From Glandiceps talaboti (Eukaryota; Hemichordata; Enteropneusta; Spengelidae): a DNA stretch of 64,000 nt. The DNA is taken from positions 19,158,248 to 19,222,247 of the forward strand of contig NC_135568.1 in NCBI RefSeq assembly GCF_964340395.1, written 5' to 3'. Of this stretch, positions 46,932 to 59,008 are shown piece by piece; the stretch's first letter is position 1, and every line of letters starts with the position of its first letter. The position numbers and the translations under genes were made by a program. The notes beneath the pieces are model-generated. The model had not been told where the DNA came from. It saw only the letters and a program-made list of their open reading frames with translations, and did no database searches.

Positions 46932-47023
46932 CTAAAGAACCTGTGTACATCATGAGTACTGCCAAGACTGGTACTACATTCATCAGCCACTTGTTCCAAA
47001 GCTGTCCAACGGAAATTTAAATC
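46932..47023 (-). CDS. SPTAN1: Alpha-spectrin exon E, copy 5
   Basis: Acceptor GATATACAG, donor TTTAG|GTGAGA; 92 nt, phase 0 in, 2 out. The peptide is DLNFRWTALEQVADECSTSL, then GSTHDVHRFF and a split Arg codon. It resembles the helix-C to helix-A segment that lies after repeat 10 in known alpha-spectrins (ELNERW...SAHEVQRFHR). Here it stands before R and after SH3a, in the slot of SH3b. Confidence 0.88.
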
Positions 47024-47231
47024 CTGTATATCAAATTTCAAAACATACACAACAGATTAGCAAGTGTTTTTTCAATGATTGTTATACATATACTAAATTG
47101 TCTTAATTCAACATAAAACACCAAATCACACTAGTTGTGCTAAAAAATGAAACGATAAAATGGAATGGAATGCCCACTAGTCAGCATACATGACATAACT
47201 TAACATAAGAAATGTACATGAATGACATTAC

Positions 47232-47372
47232 CTTGTTAGCACTATTGACGAGATTCAGGACATAACCTTTCTTCATGGACGCCTCGCGAGGACTCTTCTC
47301 GACATAATCGTTCACGGCAAGTACACATTCCTTGCCTACCAGTACATCATTACCAATGGGGGCTTCTTGTTG
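47232..47372 (-). CDS. SPTAN1: Alpha-spectrin exon SH3a, copy 8
   Basis: Acceptor TATGGTACAG, donor AAG|GTAATG; 141 nt, phase 0 on both sides. Begins [20 protein letters not shown]; then [20 protein letters not shown] and LVNSANK. This is the proximal half of the alpha-spectrin SH3 domain (consensus ALYDYQEKSPRE..MKKGD). Confidence 0.94.
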
Positions 47373-48001
47373 CTGTACCATAAACAATAAAGTAAGAATT
47401 TAGCAATGTGCTAACATATTTACAAACCTAATATTCTGGGAAATACTATATATACATGTACATACAAAATTCAAGTCCTGTATATCAAATTTCAAAACAT
47501 ACACAACAGATTAGCAAGTGTTTTTTCAATTGTTATACATATACTGAATTGTCCTAATTCAACATAAAACATCAAATCACACTATGAAATCCCTGTCTAT
47601 ATGACTCTTCTTAGACTGCAGTACACGCCAACTAACTATGTGTATATACATGTATACTCAACATTAATATTGAGAATGCCAAAATTCTGGTGGTCAAGCC
47701 ACAGTGGTTTTAAAGGAGTGAAGGAGGCCGGCCATTCATACACATTTACATCTACATGTACAACAATCTTCTAAAGAAATCCTAGTATGTCATCAGACGA
47801 TCATGTCACCAGAGACAGAGTCAGAAAGCTCATGAAAATACAGAATTTTATCCAGAGTTTAATATCATGTTCAAACTTTATTACTATATTCTCAATCATT
47901 AAAATCTTTGGTTTACAAAGTTTCATATGATTATATAGAATTCAAACATTGGGGTTTAAGACCAAACTCAATTAAAATCATAGCATGGTACACTTGCTAA
48001 C

Positions 48002-48308
48002 CTGGATACAAGCAGCCACACACTGTACTTCATGACTACTTTCAACATGTATGGCAGTAGAAATTTCAATAATTTCTGTCAGTGTGGCCTTATTGGCTGC
48101 CAAGTCCTTGGGGAAATCAGCAAATTTCTTCTGTTGACCATCCACTTGTCCCAAATCGTCACCGACTTCAGAGGAGACAGTGATTGCCTCTTTATCATTC
48201 ATCCAGACTAAGAGATCACGGACTTCACATCTCTGTATGTGTTGTTTGCATGAGTCTTCCAGACAACGTTGTTTTCTTTTGTTAGCTGTCTCCAGCAAAT
48301 GTGTGTAT
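48002..48308 (-). CDS. SPTAN1: Alpha-spectrin exon R, copy 4 (repeat 10)
   Basis: A 307-nt exon, phase 2 in, 0 out. The peptide runs YTHLLETANKRKQRCLEDSC, LLVWMNDKEAITVSSEVGDD, LGQVDGQQKKFADFPKDLAA, then NKATLTEI and an end at VAACIQ. It matches the spectrin repeat after SH3, with the invariant Trp of helix A in VWMNDKEA and the QKKF.DF.KDL.AN signature of helix B. Confidence 0.93.
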
Positions 48309-48571
48309 CTAAACAGAAATTAAACACATTTTAGTACTTTACTTTAGCCAATTTGATAATGTTACTGGTGTGTCAATATGTACAGAATTTGGTTTGTCAG
48401 ATCTGATAGCTCATATTATATTCCCTAAACTTTCCATATACTACAAAGCTGTGGAATTTTCGGTCATACCAAATCATTAGCAACATATCATACTCTATCC
48501 TAGCTGGCTATCACTAATTCATCTACTCACTCATACACACACTTACAATCTACCCAAGAGTTATTTCTCAC

Positions 48572-48663
48572 CTAAAGAACCTGTGTACATCATGAGCATT
48601 GCCAAGACTGGTACTACATTCATCAGCCACTTGTTCCAAAGCTGTCCAACGGAAATTTAAATC
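48572..48663 (-). CDS. SPTAN1: Alpha-spectrin exon E, copy 4
   Basis: Same structure, splice sites and phases as the copy at 46932. One difference is AGCATT for AGTACT (Asn for Ser) in the SLGSTHD block. Confidence 0.87.
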
Positions 48664-48867
48664 CTGTATATCAAATTTCAAAACATACACAACAGATTAG
48701 CAAGTGTTTTTTCAATGATTGTTATACATATACTAAATTGTCCTAATTCAACATAAAACACCAAATCACACTAGTTGTGCTAAAAAATGAAACGATAAAA
48801 TGGAATGCCCACTAAGTCAGCATACATGACATAACTTAACATAAGAAATGTACATGAATGACATTAC

Positions 48868-49008
48868 CTTGTTAGCACTATTGATGAGGGTCAGGACATA
48901 ACCTTTCTTCATGGACGCCTCGCGAGGACTCTTCTCGACATAATCGTTCACGGCAAGTACACATTCCTTGCCTACCAGTACATCATTACCAATGGGGGCT
49001 TCTTGTTG
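48868..49008 (-). CDS. SPTAN1: Alpha-spectrin exon SH3a, copy 7
   Basis: 141 nt, phase 0/0, intact splice sites. Variant residues: [11 protein letters not shown] instead of [11 protein letters not shown]. The adjacent copy in the transcript direction is E copy 4, and upstream lies the LINE/microsatellite block. Confidence 0.94.
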
Positions 49009-49342
49009 CTGTACCATAAACAATATAGTAAGAATTTAGCAATGTGCTAACATATTTACAAACCTAATATTCTGGGAAATACTATATATACATGTACATA
49101 CAAAATTCAAGTCCTGTATATCAAATTTCAAAAAACATACACAACAGATTAGCAAGTATTTTTTCAATATACTGATATTTTCCTAATTCAACATAAAACA
49201 CCAAATCATAGTATGAAAGCCATCTCTATATGGCTTCTATCACACTGCACACTCAAACAAACTATATACTCAACATTAATATTGAGAATGCCAACATTCT
49301 GATGGTCCAGCCACAGTGGTTTTAAAGGGGTGAAGGAGGTCA

Positions 49343-50450
49343 TAGATATACATTCACATGAACATGTGACTATAGTACCCAAACCCTTAACAAGGAGTCA
49401 GAACATATATGGTCGATATAATTATTGGTTAAGTGCATAGATTGAAAAGTGACTTAGTACAGTCTATAATAGTTTCTGGTGTTATTATATCCAACCATCT
49501 CTGCATTATCAGTCACCTCAATGTGGCGCTACCTCCTCCAATTATCACCATGAAGATGACACAGAACATTCATAATGTTAATCACACTGTCCGCATGGAA
49601 GACCTTCACAGTATACTAGCTCCATCTGATCATTTAACAGCCTAGGATCTCGACATTAAACTCAAATGGTAAGTCATGCGCCAGTAAAGCCGCAGAGACT
49701 TTCATCTCGTCGAAGTGATCTTTGGTATAATTCTATAAACGACAGACTGAGAAGGCAAAACGACAATGTCGTCATGCTGAGCACTTATGGCGAAAGACAA
49801 ATTTGACAGTTCATAAACAATTATATCAGGATGCAAAGAACCACATAACAGATCTTCTACATAATGCCAAAACTGACTACTTCAGCCAAAAAATCCCAGA
49901 GTCAATCAAGCAAGCAGATATTAGTGTGACTAATTTACTACTTCGTAAAGAAAAGAGTTCTCCCATTCCGACACTGTTTCCTCTCCTTGAATTGCCAAAA
50001 CAGTTTGTATGTATGTATGTATGTATGTATGTATGTATGTATGTATGTTTGTATATAATTGTTTATGTGTGTGTATGTATGTATGTATGTATGTATGTTT
50101 GTATATAATTGTTTATGTGTATGTATGTATGTATGTATGTATGTATGTATGTATATGTATGTAGTATGTATGTATGTATGTATGTAGGTATGTATCTGTC
50201 TGTGTTCATGTGTTTTTTGACCCCAATGACACACCAATGGTAAGATCATTTTGACTTGAACAATAATTTTCTCAACTAGACACCCGAGGTAATACATCTA
50301 GTAGTACCAAATATCATGGCGTGTGCGCACGCACGCATGCACGCACACATACACACACACCCACACACACAGATTGACATACACAGACACAGACAGAGAC
50401 ACTTAGCAATGCCTATAACACTAATGAATCTTATCAGTTCAGTTGTGCTA
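49343..50450 (+). mobile_element. LINE fragment + GTAT array + family A end, block 1
   Basis: A plus-strand CR1/Rex-like LINE piece spans about 49433-49985 (SNHLCIISHLNVALPPP, MEDLHSILAPSDHLTA, then the linker VHKQLYQDAKNHITDLLHNA with KTDYFSQKI). It carries stops and frameshifts. A GTAT/GTGT microsatellite follows (49997-50200). The right end of a family A MITE follows that (50210-50450), with CGCACGCATGCACG/CA runs and CAGTTCAGTTGTGCTAAAA. It replaces the R and E exons expected between two SH3a copies. Confidence 0.8.
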
Positions 50451-50544
50451 AAAAAAAATGAAACGATAAAATGGAATGGAATGCCCACTATAGTCAGCAT
50501 ACATGACATAACATAACATAAGAAATGTACAGGAATGACATTAC

Positions 50545-50685
50545 CTTGTTAGCACTATTGACGAGATTCAGGACATAACCTTTCTTCATGGACGCCTCAC
50601 AAGGACTCTCCTCGACATAATCGTTCACGGCAAGTACACATTCCTTGCCTACCAGTACATCATTACCAATGGGTTCTTCTTGTTG
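50545..50685 (-). CDS. SPTAN1: Alpha-spectrin exon SH3a, copy 6
   Basis: 141 nt, phase 0/0. Variant residues: QQEEPIG at the start and [14 protein letters not shown] in the middle. Intact splice sites. Confidence 0.94.
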
Positions 50686-51314
50686 CTGTACCATAAACAA
50701 TATAGTAAGAATTTAGCAATGTGCTAACATATTTACAAACCTAATATTCTGGAAAATACTATATATATACATGTACATACAAAATTCAAGTCCTGTATAT
50801 CAAATTTCAAAACATACACAACAGATTAGCAAGTGTTTTTCCAATGATTGTTATACATATACGGAATTGTCCTAATTCAACATAAAACATCAAATCACAC
50901 TATGGAATCCCTGTCTATATGACTCTTCTTAGACTGTACACGCCAACTAACTATGTGTATATACATGTATACTCAACATTAATATTGAGAATGCCAAAAT
51001 TCTGGTGGTCAAGCCACAGTGGTTTTAAAGGGGTGAAGGAGGCCGGCCATTCATACACATTTACATCTACATGTACAACAATCTTCTAAAGAAATCCCAG
51101 TATGTCATCAGACGATTATGTCACCAGAGACAGAGTCAGAAAGCTCATGAAAATACAGAATTTTATCCAGAGTTTAATATCATGTTCAAACTTTATTACT
51201 ATATTCTCAATCATTAAAATCTTTGGTTTACAAAGTTTCATATGATTATATAGAATTCAAACATTGGGGTTTAAGACCAAACTCAATTAATCATAGCATG
51301 GTACACTTGCTAAC

Positions 51315-51621
51315 CTGAATACAAGCAGCCACACACTGTACTTCATGACTACTTTCAACATGTATGGCAGTAGAAATTTCAATAATTTCTGTCAGTGTGG
51401 CCTTATTGGCTGCCAAGTCCTTGGGGAAATCAGCAAATTTCTTCTGTTGACCATCCACTTGTCCCAAATCGTCACCGACTTCAGAGGAGACAGTGATTGC
51501 CTCTTTATCATTCATCCAGACTAAGAGATCACGGACTTCACATCTCTGTATGTGTTGTTTGCATGAGTCTTCCAGACAACGTTGTTTTCTTTTGTTAGCT
51601 GTCTCCAGCAAATGTGTGTAT
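51315..51621 (-). CDS. SPTAN1: Alpha-spectrin exon R, copy 3
   Basis: 307 nt, phase 2/0, intact. Peptide as in copy 4. It differs in the last codons' DNA (ATTCAG for ATCCAG, silent). Confidence 0.93.
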
Positions 51622-51884
51622 CTAAACAGAAATTAAACACATTTTAGTACTTTACTTTAGCCAATTTGATAATGTTACTGGTGTGTCAATATGTACAGAA
51701 TTTGGTTTGTCAGATCTGATAGCTCATATTATATTCCCTAAACTTTCCATATACTACAAAGCTGTGGAATTTTCGGTCATACCAAATCATTAGCAACATA
51801 TCATACTCTATCCTAGCTGGCTATCACTAATTCATCTACTCACTCATACACACACTTACAATCTACCCAAGAGTTATTTCTCAC

Positions 51885-51976
51885 CTAAAGAACCTGTGTA
51901 CATCATGAGCATTGCCAAGACTGGTACTACATTCATCAGCCACTTGTTCCAAAGCTGTCCAACGGAAATTTAAATC
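51885..51976 (-). CDS. SPTAN1: Alpha-spectrin exon E, copy 3
   Basis: 92 nt, phase 0/2. Indistinguishable by eye from copy 4, exactly 3,313 bp away. Confidence 0.87.
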
Positions 51977-52180
51977 CTGTATATCAAATTTCAAAACATA
52001 CACAACAGATTAGCAAGTGTTTTTTCAATGATTGTTATACATATACTAAATTGTCCTAATTCAACATAAAACACCAAATCACACTAGTTGTGCTAAAAAA
52101 TGAAACGATAAAATGGAATGCCCACTAAGTCAGCATACATGACATAACTTAACATAAGAAATGTACATGAATGACATTAC

Positions 52181-52321
52181 CTTGTTAGCACTATTGATGA
52201 GGGTCAGGACATAACCTTTCTTCATGGACGCCTCGCGAGGACTCTTCTCGACATAATCGTTCACGGCAAGTACACATTCCTTGCCTACCAGTACATCATT
52301 ACCAATGGGGGCTTCTTGTTG
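52181..52321 (-). CDS. SPTAN1: Alpha-spectrin exon SH3a, copy 5
   Basis: 141 nt, phase 0/0, with the same [11 protein letters not shown] variant as copy 7, which lies 3,313 bp away. Confidence 0.94.
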
Positions 52322-52655
52322 CTGTACCATAAACAATATAGTAAGAATTTAGCAATGTGCTAACATATTTACAAACCTAATATTCTGGGAAATACTATAT
52401 ATACATGTACATACAAAATTCAAGTCCTGTATATCAAATTTCAAAAAACATACACAACAGATTAGCAAGTATTTTTTCAATATACTGATATTTTCCTAAT
52501 TCAACATAAAACACCAAATCATAGTATGAAAGCCATCTCTATATGGCTTCTATCACACTGCACACTCAAACAAACTATATACTCAACATTAATATTGAGA
52601 ATGCCAACATTCTGATGGTCCAGCCACAGTGGTTTTAAAGGGGTGAAGGAGGTCA

Positions 52656-53763
52656 TAGATATACATTCACATGAACATGTGACTATAGTACCCAAACCCT
52701 TAACAAGGAGTCAGAACATATATGGTCGATATAATTATTGGTTAAGTGCATAGATTGAAAAGTGACTTAGTACAGTCTATAATAGTTTCTGGTGTTATTA
52801 TATCCAACCATCTCTGCATTATCAGTCACCTCAATGTGGCGCTACCTCCTCCAATTATCACCATGAAGATGACACAGAACATTCATAATGTTAATCACAC
52901 TGTCCGCATGGAAGACCTTCACAGTATACTAGCTCCATCTGATCATTTAACAGCCTAGGATCTCGACATTAAACTCAAATGGTAAGTCATGCGCCAGTAA
53001 AGCCGCAGAGACTTTCATCTCGTCGAAGTGATCTTTGGTATAATTCTATAAACGACAGACTGAGAAGGCAAAACGACAATGTCGTCATGCTGAGCACTTA
53101 TGGCGAAAGACAAATTTGACAGTTCATAAACAATTATATCAGGATGCAAAGAACCACATAACAGATCTTCTACATAATGCCAAAACTGACTACTTCAGCC
53201 AAAAAATCCCAGAGTCAATCAAGCAAGCAGATATTAGTGTGACTAATTTACTACTTCGTAAAGAAAAGAGTTCTCCCATTCCGACACTGTTTCCTCTCCT
53301 TGAATTGCCAAAACAGTTTGTATGTATGTATGTATGTATGTATGTATGTATGTATGTATGTTTGTATATAATTGTTTATGTGTGTGTATGTATGTATGTA
53401 TGTATGTATGTTTGTATATAATTGTTTATGTGTATGTATGTATGTATGTATGTATGTATGTATGTATATGTATGTAGTATGTATGTATGTATGTATGTAG
53501 GTATGTATCTGTCTGTGTTCATGTGTTTTTTGACCCCAATGACACACCAATGGTAAGATCATTTTGACTTGAACAATAATTTTCTCAACTAGACACCCGA
53601 GGTAATACATCTAGTAGTACCAAATATCATGGCGTGTGCGCACGCACGCATGCACGCACACATACACACACACCCACACACACAGATTGACATACACAGA
53701 CACAGACAGAGACACTTAGCAATGCCTATAACACTAATGAATCTTATCAGTTCAGTTGTGCTA
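52656..53763 (+). mobile_element. LINE fragment + GTAT array + family A end, block 2
   Basis: Appears identical to block 1 at an offset of 3,313 bp, including microsatellite length. That is expected only for a very recent duplication, or an assembly duplication. Confidence 0.8.
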
Positions 53764-53857
53764 AAAAAAAATGAAACGATAAAATGGAATGGAATGCCCA
53801 CTATAGTCAGCATACATGACATAACATAACATAAGAAATGTACAGGAATGACATTAC

Positions 53858-53998
53858 CTTGTTAGCACTATTGACGAGATTCAGGACATAACCTTTCTTC
53901 ATGGACGCCTCACAAGGACTCTCCTCGACATAATCGTTCACGGCAAGTACACATTCCTTGCCTACCAGTACATCATTACCAATGGGTTCTTCTTGTTG
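53858..53998 (-). CDS. SPTAN1: Alpha-spectrin exon SH3a, copy 4
   Basis: 141 nt, phase 0/0, with the QQEEPIG and [14 protein letters not shown] variant shared with copy 6. Confidence 0.94.
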
Positions 53999-54627
53999 CT
54001 GTACCATAAACAATATAGTAAGAATTTAGCAATGTGCTAACATATTTACAAACCTAATATTCTGGAAAATACTATATATATACATGTACATACAAAATTC
54101 AAGTCCTGTATATCAAATTTCAAAACATACACAACAGATTAGCAAGTGTTTTTCCAATGATTGTTATACATATACGGAATTGTCCTAATTCAACATAAAA
54201 CATCAAATCACACTATGGAATCCCTGTCTATATGACTCTTCTTAGACTGTACACGCCAACTAACTATGTGTATATACATGTATACTCAACATTAATATTG
54301 AGAATGCCAAAATTCTGGTGGTCAAGCCACAGTGGTTTTAAAGGGGTGAAGGAGGCCGGCCATTCATACACATTTACATCTACATGTACAACAATCTTCT
54401 AAAGAAATCCCAGTATGTCATCAGACGATTATGTCACCAGAGACAGAGTCAGAAAGCTCATGAAAATACAGAATTTTATCCAGAGTTTAATATCATGTTC
54501 AAACTTTATTACTATATTCTCAATCATTAAAATCTTTGGTTTACAAAGTTTCATATGATTATATAGAATTCAAACATTGGGGTTTAAGACCAAACTCAAT
54601 TAATCATAGCATGGTACACTTGCTAAC

Positions 54628-54934
54628 CTGAATACAAGCAGCCACACACTGTACTTCATGACTACTTTCAACATGTATGGCAGTAGAAATTTCAATAATT
54701 TCTGTCAGTGTGGCCTTATTGGCTGCCAAGTCCTTGGGGAAATCAGCAAATTTCTTCTGTTGACCATCCACTTGTCCCAAATCGTCACCGACTTCAGAGG
54801 AGACAGTGATTGCCTCTTTATCATTCATCCAGACTAAGAGATCACGTACTTCACATCTCTGTATGTGTTGTTTGCATGAGTCTTCCAGACAACGTTGTTT
54901 TCTATTGTTAGCTGTCTCCAGCAAATGTGTGTAT
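54628..54934 (-). CDS. SPTAN1: Alpha-spectrin exon R, copy 2
   Basis: 307 nt, phase 2/0. Variant ETANNRKQRC instead of ETANKRKQRC. Intact splice sites. Confidence 0.93.
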
Positions 54935-55195
54935 CTAAACAGAAATTAAACACATTTTAGTACTTTACTTTAGCCAATTTGATAATGTTACTGGTGTGTC
55001 AATATGCACAGTATTTGGTTTGTCAGATCTGATAGCTCATATTAATTCCTAAACTTTCCATATACTACAAAGCTGTGGAATTTTCGGTCATACCAAATCA
55101 TTAGCAACATATCATACTCTATCCTAGCTGGCTATCACTAATTCATCTACTCACTCATACACAAACTTACAATCTACCCAAGAGTTATTTCTCAC

Positions 55196-55287
55196 CTAAA
55201 GAACCTGTGTACATCATGAGCACTGCCAAGACTGGTACTACATTCATCAGCCACTTGTTCCAAAGCTGTCCAACGGAAATTTAAATC
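55196..55287 (-). CDS. SPTAN1: Alpha-spectrin exon E, copy 2
   Basis: 92 nt, phase 0/2, with CTCACC/GGTGAG donor and GATATACAG acceptor. Confidence 0.87.
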
Positions 55288-55495
55288 CTGTATATCAAAT
55301 TTCAAAACATACACAACAGATTAGCAAGTGTTTTTTCAATGATTGTTATACATATACTAAATTGTCCTAATTCAACATAAAACACCAAATCACACTAGTT
55401 GTGCTAAAAAATGAAACGATAAAATGGAATGGAATGCCCACTAGTCAGCATACATGACATAACATAACATAAGAAATGTACAGGAATGACATTAC

Positions 55496-55636
55496 CTTGT
55501 TAGCACTATTGACGAGATTCAGGACATATCCTTTCTTAATGGACACCTTGCGAGGACTCTTCTCGACATAATCGTTCACGGCAAGTACACATTCCTTGCC
55601 TACCAGTACATCATTACCAATGGGTTCTTCTTGTTG
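55496..55636 (-). CDS. SPTAN1: Alpha-spectrin exon SH3a, copy 3
   Basis: 141 nt, phase 0/0. The most distinct copy: QQEEPIG, and [19 protein letters not shown]. The conserved MKKG becomes IKKG. Confidence 0.94.
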
Positions 55637-56262
55637 CTGTACCATAAACAATATAGTAAGAATTTAGCAATGTGCTAACATATTTACAAACCTAATATTC
55701 TGGAAAATACTATATATATACATGTACATACAAAATTCAAGTCCTGTATATCAAATTTCAAAACATACACAACAGATTAGCAAGTGTTTTTTCAATGATT
55801 GTTATACATATACGGAATTGTCCTAATTCAACATAAAACATCAAATCACACTATGAAATCCCTGTCTATATGACTCTTCTTAGACTGTACACGCCAACTA
55901 ACTACATGTATATACTCAACATTAATATTGAGAATGCCAAAATTCTGGTGGTCAAGCCACAGTGGTTTTAAAGGGGTGAAGGAGGCCGGCCATTCATACA
56001 CATTTACATCTACATGTACAACAATCTTCTAAAGAAATCCTAGTATGTCATCAGACGATCATGTCACCTGCAGAGACACAGAGTCAGAAAGCTCATGAAA
56101 ATACAGAATTTTATCCAGAGTTTAATATCATGTTCAAACTTTATTACTATATTCTCAATCATTAAAATCTTTGGTTTACAAAGTTTCATATGATTATATA
56201 GAATTCAAACATTGGGGTTTAAGACCAAACTCAATTAATCATAGCATGGTACACTTGCTAAC

Positions 56263-56572
56263 CTGGATACAAGCAGCCACACACTGTACTTCATGACTAC
56301 TTTCAACATGTATGGCAGTAGAAATTTCAATAATTTCTGTCAGTGTGGCCTTATTGTTGGCTGCCAAGTCCTTGGGGAAATCAGCAAATTTCTTCTGTTG
56401 ACCATCCACTTGTCCCAAATCGTCACCGACTTCAGAGGAGACAGTGAAGGCCTCTTTATCATTCATCCAGACTAAGAGATCACGTACTTCACATCTCTGT
56501 ATGTGTTGTTTGCATGAGTCTTCCAGACAACGTTGTTTTCTATTGTTAGCTGTCTCCAGCAAATGTGTGTAT
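56263..56572 (-). CDS. SPTAN1: Alpha-spectrin exon R, copy 1
   Basis: 310 nt, one codon longer than the others (LAANNKATL for LAANKATL) and with EAFTVSS for EAITVSS. Frame and splice sites kept; the length change is a whole codon. Confidence 0.93.
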
Positions 56573-56834
56573 CTAAACAGAAATTAAACACATTTAGTAC
56601 TTTACTTTAGCCAATTTGATAATGTTACTGGTGTGTCAATATGCACAGTATTTGGTTTGTCAGATCTGATAGCTCATATTATATTCCCTAAACTTTCCAT
56701 ATACTACAAAGCTGTGGAATTTTCGGTCATACCAAATCATTAGCAACATATCATACTCTATCCTAGCTGGCTATCACTAATTCATCTACTCACTCATACA
56801 CAAACTTACAATCTACCCAAGAGTTATTTCTCAC

Positions 56835-56926
56835 CTAAAGAACCTGTGTACATCATGAGCACTGCCAAGACTGGTACTACATTCATCAGCCACTTGTTCC
56901 AAAGCTGTCCAACGGAAATTTAAATC
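56835..56926 (-). CDS. SPTAN1: Alpha-spectrin exon E, copy 1
   Basis: 92 nt, phase 0/2, intact. First E exon in transcript order. Confidence 0.87.
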
Positions 56927-57131
56927 CTGTATATCAAATTTCAAAACATACACAACAGATTAGCAAGTGTTTTTTCAATGATTGTTATACATATACTAAA
57001 TTGTCCTAATTCAACATAAAACATCAAATCACACTAGTTGTGCTAAAAAATGAAACAATAAAATGGAATGGAATGCCAACTAGTCATACATGACATAACA
57101 TAACATAAGAAATGTACAGGAATGACATTAC

Positions 57132-57272
57132 CTTGTTAGCACTATTGACGAGATTCAGGACATAACCTTTCTTCATGGACGCCTCGCGAGGACTCTTCTC
57201 GACATAATCGTTCACGGCAAGTACACATTCCTTGCCTACCAGTACATCATTACCAATGGGGGCTTCTTGTTG
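57132..57272 (-). CDS. SPTAN1: Alpha-spectrin exon SH3a, copy 2
   Basis: 141 nt, phase 0/0. QQEAPIG and [19 protein letters not shown]. The acceptor is TATAG rather than TACAG, still usable. Confidence 0.94.
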
Positions 57273-57594
57273 CTATACCATAAACAATATAGTAAGAATT
57301 TAGCAATGTGCTAACATATTTACAAACCTAATATTCTGGGAAATACTATATATACATGTACATACAAAATTTAAATCCTGTATATCAAATTTCAAAACAT
57401 ACACAACAAATTAGCAAGTATTTTTTCAATATACTGATATTTTCCTAATTCAACATAAAACACCAAATCATAGTATGAAAGCCATCTCTATATGGCTTCT
57501 ATCACACTGCACACTCAAACAAACTATATACTCAACATTAATATTGAGAATGCCAACATTCTGATGGTCCAGCCACAGTGGTTTTAAAGGGGTG

Positions 57595-58928
57595 AAGGAG
57601 GTCATAGATATACATTCACATGAACATGTGACTATAGTACCCAAACCCTTAACAAGGAGTCAGAACATATATGGTCGATATAATTATTGGTTAAGTGCAT
57701 AGATTGAAAAGTGACTTAGTACAGTCTATAATAGTTTCTGGTGTTATTATATCCAACCATCTCTGCATTATCAGTCACCTCAATGTGGCGCTACCTCCTC
57801 CAATTATCACCATGAAGATGACACAGAACATTCATAATGTAAATCACACTGTCCGCATGGAAGACCTTCACAGTATACTTAGCTCCATCTGAACATTTAA
57901 CAGCCTAGGATCTCGACATTAAATTCAAATGGTAAGTCATGCGGCAGTAAAGCCGCAGAGACTTTCATCTTGTCGAAGTGATCTTTGGTATAATTCTATA
58001 AAAACGACTGAGAAGGCAAAGCGACAATGTCGTCATGCTGAGCACTTATGGCGAAAGACAAATTTGACAGTTCATAAACAATTATATCAGGATGCAAAGA
58101 ACCACATAACAGATCTTCTACATAACGCCAAAACTGACTACTTCAGCCAAAAAATCCCAGAGTCAATCAAGCAAGCAGATATTTAGTGTGACTAATTTAC
58201 TACTTCGTAAGGAAAAGAGTTCTCCCATTCCGACACTGTTTCCTCTCCTTGAATTGCCAAAACAGTTTGTATGTATGTATGTATGTATGTATGTATGTAT
58301 GTATGTATGTATGTATGTATGTATGTTTGTACGTACGTACGTACGTACGTACGTACGTACGTATTTATGTATGTATGTATGTTTGTACGTACGTACGTAC
58401 GTACGTACGTACGTACGTACGTTTCACGTACGTATTCATGTATGTATGTTTGTACGTCGTACATACGTACGTACGTATATAACTATTTATGTGTGTATGT
58501 ACATGTATATAATTGTTTATGTGTGTATGTATGTATGTATGTATGTATGTATGTATGTATGTATGTATGTATGTATGTTTGTATATAATTGTTTATGTGT
58601 GTGTGTATGTATGTATGTATGTATGTATGTATGTATGTAGTATGTATGTATGTATGTATGTAGGTATGTATCTGTCTGTGTTCATGTGTTTTTTGACCCC
58701 AATGACACACCAATGGTAAGATCATTTTGACTTGAACAATAATTTTCTCAACTAGACACCCGAGGTAATACATCTAGTAGTATATATCATGGCGTGTGCG
58801 CACGCACGCATGCACGCACACATACACACACACCCACACACACAGATTGACATACACAGAGACAGACAGAGACACTTAGCAATGCCTATAACACTAATGA
58901 ATCTTATCAGTTCAGTTGTGCTAAAAAA
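57595..58928 (+). mobile_element. LINE fragment + expanded GTAT/GTAC array + family A end, block 3
   Basis: Same structure as blocks 1 and 2 but diverged. The LINE linker is better kept here (AKRQCRHAEHLWRKTNLTVH, then KQLYQDAKNHITDLLHNAKT in one frame at 57929-58186). The microsatellite (58268-58670) is longer and includes GTAC repeats, the only place in the window with them. It ends with the same CG/CA run and CAGTTCAGTTGTGCTAAAA. Confidence 0.82.
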
Positions 58929-59008
58929 ATGAAACGATAAAATGGAATGGAATGCCCACTAGTCAGCATACATGACATAACATAAGAAATGTACAGGAAT
59001 GACATTAC

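Noticed and set aside
47181-47387. 68-residue frame covering an SH3a exon with extra residues at both ends
   Set aside because: The extra residues are intron translation; splice sites set the exon to 47232-47372. The same holds for the other SH3a copies.
58188-58719. Frames rich in YVCM and TYVR
   Set aside because: Translation of GTAT and GTAC microsatellites next to a LINE relic.
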